In this document: piece by piece, positions 59,528-64,000 of the stretch
Layout: the number at the start of each line of letters is the position of its first letter
How positions within the stretch are numbered: position 1 is the first letter of the stretch
From: Streptomyces sp. P3
Lineage (GTDB): Bacteria; Actinomycetota; Actinomycetes; Streptomycetales; Streptomycetaceae
Length of the DNA stretch: 64,000 nucleotides
NCBI RefSeq assembly: GCF_003032475.1
Contig: NZ_CP028369.1
Location: 6,882,001-6,946,000, forward strand
Direction: 5' to 3'
Program-made: the position numbers and the translations under genes
The notes under the pieces: generated by a model
Seen by the model: the letters and a program-made list of their open reading frames with translations, nothing else
Told to the model about the DNA's origin: nothing
The model's database searches: none

Positions 59528-62386
59528 ATGAGCGTCACGGCCGACGGGACGGCGACCGCCGAGCCCGGTTCCCTCTCCCTCCCCGTGCGGCTCGCCGCCG
59601 TCTTCCTGCCCGCACCCCTCCCGCGCGAGGGCCGCGTCGCCTTCTGGGACCCGGCCGGCGACGCGCTGCCCGCCGCGGCGGCGGAACACACGGAGCTCAC
59701 CGTCGTCCGGCGCCAGGGTGCCACGATCCGCCGCAGGCGGACCCCGGCCCTGTCCCTGCCGCTCGACACGGCGCTCCCGCTGCTCGTGCGCGCCCGCAGC
59801 GACCCCGCCGCCCACCCGGCGACCGCCTGCTGGGGCGCGGCCGCGCTGCACGCGCTGCGGCTCGCCGCCCGCGGCCGCCTCCTGCCCGGCCTGACGCCGG
59901 CCGGGCACGACGCCTGGCGCGCGGGCCCGCTGGACCCGCAGGACATCGCGCATCTGCGCGCGGTCGCCGCCGCGCTCCCGCCCGAGGGCCACGCCGTGCC
60001 GCTCCCCGGCTCCGGGCCGCTCCTGCTGCCCCGGCCCGAGCCCCTGATGCGCGCGTTCCTCGACGCGGTGGCGGACACCATGCCCCGCACCCCGGCCGCG
60101 CCGCACGCCTGCGGGAAGCCCTTCGCCGACCGCCGCCCGCAGCGGCTGTCCGGCGCCCACGACTGGGCCGCGGAAGTCGCCGCCGGCATGGACGCCGGGG
60201 TGCGGATCTCGCTCCGCCTCGACCTGTCGGCGTACGACATGTTCGACGCGTCCGGCGACGACGGCCACGGCGCAGCGCGGGTGCGCAGCGCGGGCGCGGC
60301 GATCGTCCAGGTGCACAGCCTCGCCGACCCGACCCTGGTGGCGGACGCGGCGGCGCTGTGGGCGGGCGAGGCCGACGCGGCCTTCGGGGCACGCGCGCGC
60401 GTGGACGCGGCCCTCGCCGTGCGGCGCGCGGCCCGCGTGTGGCCGCCGCTCGCCCGGCTCGCCGAACAGGACGCGCCGGACGTCCTGGCCCTCTCCGAGG
60501 ACGAACTGGGCGATCTGCTCGGCGTGGCCGCCACCCGGCTCGCCGCTGCCGGGGTTGCCGTGCACTGGCCTCGGGACCTCGCACAGGACCTCAGCGCCGC
60601 CGCCGTGGTCCGTCCCGCGCCCGGCTCCGCGACCGACGGCGGGAGCTTCTTCGAGGGCGAGGAACTACTGCAGTTCCGCTGGCAGCTGGCGCTCGGCGGC
60701 GACCCGCTCAGCGAGGCCGAGATGGACGCGCTGGCGGAGGCCCACCGCCCGGTGGTGCGGCTGCGCGACCAGTGGGTGCTGGTCGATCCGGCGCTGGTGC
60801 GCAAGGCCCGCAAACGCGAACTGGGCCTGCTGGACCCGGTCGACGCCCTGTCCGTCGCCCTCTCCGGCGTGGCCGAGGTCGACGGCGAGACCGTCGAGGC
60901 GGTGCCGGTCGGCGCCCTGGCCGCCCTGCGCGACCGGCTCACCGCCGGGGTAAGGCCCGCCGAGCCGCCCGCCGGTCTGCACGCCGTCCTGCGCGACTAC
61001 CAGCTGCGCGGCCTGGCCTGGCTGGACCTCATGACCTCCCTCGGCCTCGGCGGCTGTCTCGCCGACGACATGGGCCTCGGCAAGACGATCACCGTCATCG
61101 CCCTGCATCTGAAGCGGGCCCGCACCGAGCCCACGCTGGTGGTCTGCCCGGCCTCCCTGCTGGGCAACTGGCAGCGCGAGATCAACCGCTTCGCACCCGG
61201 GGTGCCCGTCCGCCGCTTCCACGGCCCCGACCGCAGCCTGGCCGAACTGTCCGGCGGCTTCGTCCTCACCACGTACGGCACCATGCGCACGGCGGCCCCG
61301 ACACTGGCCGCACAGCCCTGGGGCATGGTCGTCGCGGACGAGGCGCAGCACGTGAAGAACCCCTACTCGGCGACGGCGAAGGCACTGCGCACCATCCCGA
61401 CGCCCGCGCGCGTGGCGCTGACCGGCACCCCCGTCGAGAACAACCTGTCCGAGCTCTGGGCGCTGCTCGACTGGACGACACCCGGGCTCCTCGGCCCCCT
61501 GAAGTCCTTCCGCGCCCGGCACGCACGCGCGGTGGAGAACGGCGAGGACGACCAGGCGGTGGAGCGCCTCGCCCGGCTGGTCCGCCCGTTCCTGCTGCGC
61601 CGCAAGAAGTCCGATCCCGGCATCGTGCCCGAGCTGCCGCCCAAGACGGAGACCGACCACCCGGTCCTGCTCACCCGTGAGCAGGCCGCCCTCTACGAGG
61701 CGGTGGTCCGTGAGTCCCTGCTGGCCATCGAGACGGCGGACGGCATCGCCCGGCGCGGCCTGGTCCTGAAGCTCCTCGGCGCGCTGAAGCAGATCTGCGA
61801 CCACCCCGCCCTCTACCTCAAGGAGGCCGGCCCCGCCGTGGGTGACGCCCTGGCCGCCCGCTCAGGCAAACTCGCCCTGCTGGACGAGCTGTTGGACACC
61901 CTCCTCGCGGAGGACGGCTCGGCCCTCGTCTTCACCCAGTACGTCGGCATGGCCCGTCTGATCACCGCCCATCTCACCGCCCGCGCCGTCCCCGTCGACC
62001 TGCTGCACGGCGGGACTCCGGTGCCGGAACGGGAACGGATGGTGGACCGCTTCCAGAGCGGCGCGACCCCGGTCCTCGTGCTGTCCTTGAAGGCCGCCGG
62101 CACGGGTCTCAACCTGACACGCGCGGGGCACGTCGTGCACTTCGACCGGTGGTGGAACGCGGCGGTGGAGGAACAGGCCACCGACCGCGCCTACCGCATC
62201 GGCCAGACCCAGCCGGTGCAGGTGCACCGCCTCGTCACCGAGGGCACGGTCGAAGACCGCATCGCCGAGATGCTCCAGGTCAAGCGTGCCCTGGCGGACG
62301 CGATCCTCGGCTCCGGCGAGTCGGCCCTGACCGAACTCACGGACCGTGAACTCACCGACCTGGTCAGGCTGCGGAGGGAGGCGTGA
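59528..62386 (+). CDS. SNF2/Swi2-type DNA-dependent ATPase (DEAD/DEAH-box helicase superfamily 2)
   Basis: 952 residues. The N-terminal about 480 residues are a less conserved accessory region containing the bacterial SNF2-associated (SNF2_assoc-like) domain. The RecA-like lobe 1 starts with LRDYQLRGLAWLDLMTSLGL and has Walker A ADDMGLGKT near residues 511-519 and DEAQ (VVADEAQHVKN) near 610. Lobe 2 includes VFTQYVGMARLI, GTGLNLTRAGHVVHFDRWWN and motif VI RAYRIGQTQPVQVHR. These proteins translocate on duplex DNA in repair or transcription recycling. The stop overlaps the next ATG (TGATG), so it is coupled to the following gene. Confidence 0.95.
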   Translation: MSVTADGTATAEPGSLSLPVRLAAVFLPAPLPREGRVAFWDPAGDALPAAAAEHTELTVVRRQGATIRRRRTPALSLPLDTALPLLVRARSDPAAHPATACWGAAALHALRLAARGRLLPGLTPAGHDAWRAGPLDPQDIAHLRAVAAALPPEGHAVPLPGSGPLLLPRPEPLMRAFLDAVADTMPRTPAAPHACGKPFADRRPQRLSGAHDWAAEVAAGMDAGVRISLRLDLSAYDMFDASGDDGHGAARVRSAGAAIVQVHSLADPTLVADAAALWAGEADAAFGARARVDAALAVRRAARVWPPLARLAEQDAPDVLALSEDELGDLLGVAATRLAAAGVAVHWPRDLAQDLSAAAVVRPAPGSATDGGSFFEGEELLQFRWQLALGGDPLSEAEMDALAEAHRPVVRLRDQWVLVDPALVRKARKRELGLLDPVDALSVALSGVAEVDGETVEAVPVGALAALRDRLTAGVRPAEPPAGLHAVLRDYQLRGLAWLDLMTSLGLGGCLADDMGLGKTITVIALHLKRARTEPTLVVCPASLLGNWQREINRFAPGVPVRRFHGPDRSLAELSGGFVLTTYGTMRTAAPTLAAQPWGMVVADEAQHVKNPYSATAKALRTIPTPARVALTGTPVENNLSELWALLDWTTPGLLGPLKSFRARHARAVENGEDDQAVERLARLVRPFLLRRKKSDPGIVPELPPKTETDHPVLLTREQAALYEAVVRESLLAIETADGIARRGLVLKLLGALKQICDHPALYLKEAGPAVGDALAARSGKLALLDELLDTLLAEDGSALVFTQYVGMARLITAHLTARAVPVDLLHGGTPVPERERMVDRFQSGATPVLVLSLKAAGTGLNLTRAGHVVHFDRWWNAAVEEQATDRAYRIGQTQPVQVHRLVTEGTVEDRIAEMLQVKRALADAILGSGESALTELTDRELTDLVRLRREA

Positions 62387-64000
62387 TGAGCGAACCGCGC
62401 GAGGGTGCCGGGCCGGCCGACGAGGCGCGCCGAGCGCTGCGGGCTGCCCGGGAGCGGCGCCGGCAGGAGCAGACGGTACAGCAGCACACGCCGGAGGAGC
62501 GCACCGAACGGCGGACGGACCGCCCCGACCGCCCCGACCGTCCTGCGGCCCTCGCCGCCCCTCGGCCGGCCGACGCCGCCCGCGCGGCCCTGCGCCGCGC
62601 CGCCGCGCAGCCCTCTCCCGTCACTGCCGGTCCGGGTCCCGCGGGTGACGCCGGCCCCGTCCCCGACACCGGTTCCGTGGGCGTCCCCGGCCCCGTCGCC
62701 GACCCTGGTCCCGCGGGCTGCACCGGTTCCGTGGGTGACGACGGTCCGGTGGCTCCGGTGGCCGGCTCGGTGCCTGCGGCCGACGCCCACCCCGGTCCCG
62801 ACTCCGGGGCCGAACCCGTTCCCGTGGTCGGCCCCGGAGTCGGGACCGGCTCGGGTCCCGCGTCCGGCATCGGCGCAGCGGCCGGCCCCGACCCTGTGCA
62901 GCCCCCGGGTTCCGCGGCCGGTACCGGTCCCGTGGCTCCGGTGCCGGGCTCGGTGCCTGCGACCGGCGCCCACCCCGGGGCAGACTCCGCCCCTGCGTCC
63001 GTCCCGCACCCTGCGTCCGTCCCGGACTCCGCGTCCGGGACCCGTTCTGCGGAGGCCGGTCCGGGACCGGGTGGCGACGCCGCCGGCACCGCCGCAGGGG
63101 CGACTGCCTCCACCGACAGGGAGGCCGTCACCCCGGCGGATCGCCGGCCCGCGGCGACCGCCGCGCCGCCCGCACCCGCAGCGCCGGCCGCCGTGGACGC
63201 GGCGGGGGCCGACGCCGCCGCGTCCGACGAGCGGCCCCGACCGTCCTCTGCGTCGGACGAGCAGCCAGGACCCTCCTCCCGCCTCACGACCGTCCGGAAC
63301 ACCACGCCCGCACGGGCCGAATCCGCGCCGGACGCCACGACCGCGCCGTCCGTGACGACCGGCCCACGTCCGGGGGACGTCGCCCGTGAGGCCCTGCGCG
63401 CGGCCCGGGCCCAGGCACGCCGCGATCCGTCCGGAACCGAGGCCCGGACATCCGCCGACACATCCGCCGGCACAGATGAACAGTCGGCCCACGAGGGCCA
63501 TGAGACGGCCGCCCGCCGACGGCGTCACCGTCCCGGCCCGAACCCCGCACGTCCCTTCGCCCCGCCCGCCGGGCGCACCGCCGGTGTCCGAGGCGCGGAC
63601 CACCCGCGCGATCGGCTCGCCGAGGAACGCGCCCGCGCGGTCAGGGAGTTGCTCGCCGACTCCTTCCGTATGCCGACGGACGACTCTGCCGGGCCCGAGT
63701 CCGTACCCGAGCCCGAGTCCGTACCCGAGCCCCCATCCGTACCCCGGCTCGAGTGCGAGTGCGAGTCCGAGCCCGGCTGCAAACCCGCATCCGCATCCGC
63801 ACCCGCACCGGAACCCGTGCGAACGACCCGCCGGGACGACGCGGAGAACGGCCCCGACGGCCCCGACGGCTCCTACGCCCCCGAAGACCCCCATGTCCCC
63901 GACGGTCGCGACGGTCATGCGTTCCACGCGCTCTCCGTGGCGCTCGACGACGTCCAACCCCACACCCCCCGTTCCATGGCGGCCCCCTCCCGGGACGGCG
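62386..64000 (+). CDS. long disordered protein coupled to the SNF2 helicase, probably SWIM-zinc-finger partner (3' end cut)
   Basis: 538 codons are visible without a stop up to the window edge. The start ATG overlaps the helicase stop. The visible part is almost entirely low-complexity Ala/Pro/Gly/Ser/Asp and should be disordered. It contains a short helical motif repeated three times: DEARRALRAARERRR (about 13-27), DAARAALRRAAAQ (about 64-76) and DVAREALRAARAQARR (about 330-345). In streptomycetes the gene after this helicase commonly encodes a SWIM zinc-finger protein. That domain is not visible here and would have to lie beyond the edge. The identity is inference from position. Confidence 0.7.
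   Translation, partial: MSEPREGAGPADEARRALRAARERRRQEQTVQQHTPEERTERRTDRPDRPDRPAALAAPRPADAARAALRRAAAQPSPVTAGPGPAGDAGPVPDTGSVGVPGPVADPGPAGCTGSVGDDGPVAPVAGSVPAADAHPGPDSGAEPVPVVGPGVGTGSGPASGIGAAAGPDPVQPPGSAAGTGPVAPVPGSVPATGAHPGADSAPASVPHPASVPDSASGTRSAEAGPGPGGDAAGTAAGATASTDREAVTPADRRPAATAAPPAPAAPAAVDAAGADAAASDERPRPSSASDEQPGPSSRLTTVRNTTPARAESAPDATTAPSVTTGPRPGDVAREALRAARAQARRDPSGTEARTSADTSAGTDEQSAHEGHETAARRRRHRPGPNPARPFAPPAGRTAGVRGADHPRDRLAEERARAVRELLADSFRMPTDDSAGPESVPEPESVPEPPSVPRLECECESEPGCKPASASAPAPEPVRTTRRDDAENGPDGPDGSYAPEDPHVPDGRDGHAFHALSVALDDVQPHTPRSMAAPSRDG

Noticed and set aside
57313..60942. A 1209-residue minus-strand open frame across the ROK kinase and helicase genes
   Set aside because: It is antisense to three well-supported genes and has no recognisable domain. 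Long antisense frames are expected at this GC content.

Overview
The window is high-GC (about 70%), strongly third-position-GC-biased actinobacterial chromosome, almost certainly from a Streptomyces. The pointers are single-gene GTG starts, leaderless promoters, a rare TTA codon, secreted GH43 enzymes with ricin or AbfB modules, a large LuxR (LAL) regulator and an S. coelicolor-like order of purine-catabolism genes. No tRNA, rRNA, CRISPR array, IS element or phage gene was seen. Both ends cut through genes: a PucR-type regulator on the left and a long disordered protein after an SNF2 helicase on the right.

Layout. 1-7.7 kb: pucR-type regulator divergent from a three-subunit xanthine dehydrogenase operon, a broken purine permease and xdhC. 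8-12.8 kb: START-like protein, lipoprotein polysaccharide deacetylase, and two secreted arabinan-type GH43 enzymes under one promoter with a palindromic operator. 13-18 kb: katG with a leaderless furA-type repressor; hydroxyquinol dioxygenase and maleylacetate reductase, translationally coupled. 18.5-30 kb: hydroxyisobutyryl-CoA hydrolase family protein, QxQ-type DNA glycosylase-like protein, trypsin, LAL regulator, GAF-LuxR regulator and two coupled acyl-CoA synthetases. 30-37 kb: a Zn-ribbon/degenerate nuclease-fold protein, eroded gcl and hyi remnants, then uraD-uraH-uricase and 8-oxoguanine deaminase. 37-41.5 kb: DEDDh exonuclease, an AraC remnant, thioesterase, aminotransferase divergent from an HxlR regulator. 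41.6-48.2 kb: VWA surface-protein pair, divergent NIS siderophore synthetases, HipA-like kinase, SelW-like protein. 48.2-55 kb: malate synthase, MocA-like nucleotidyltransferase, a small TTA-containing gene, allR-type IclR regulator, allantoinase, allantoicase. 55-64 kb: Gfo/Idh/MocA dehydrogenase divergent from a GntR regulator, ROK kinase, membrane protein, SNF2 helicase and its coupled partner.

How it fits together. The scattered purine genes form one pathway: guanine/8-oxoguanine and xanthine to urate, hydroxyisourate, OHCU, allantoin, allantoate and ureidoglycolate, ending in glyoxylate. The usual glyoxylate carboligase/hydroxypyruvate isomerase branch and the adenine/guanine-type permease are decayed here. 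Malate synthase is intact and carries an AllR-type box inside its promoter, so glyoxylate probably leaves through malate. Two distinct short palindromes recur at the catabolic promoters: TTCC-N7-GGAA (AllR-like) and TTCAA-N6/7-TTGA (unassigned). The second is the most interesting regulatory signal I see.
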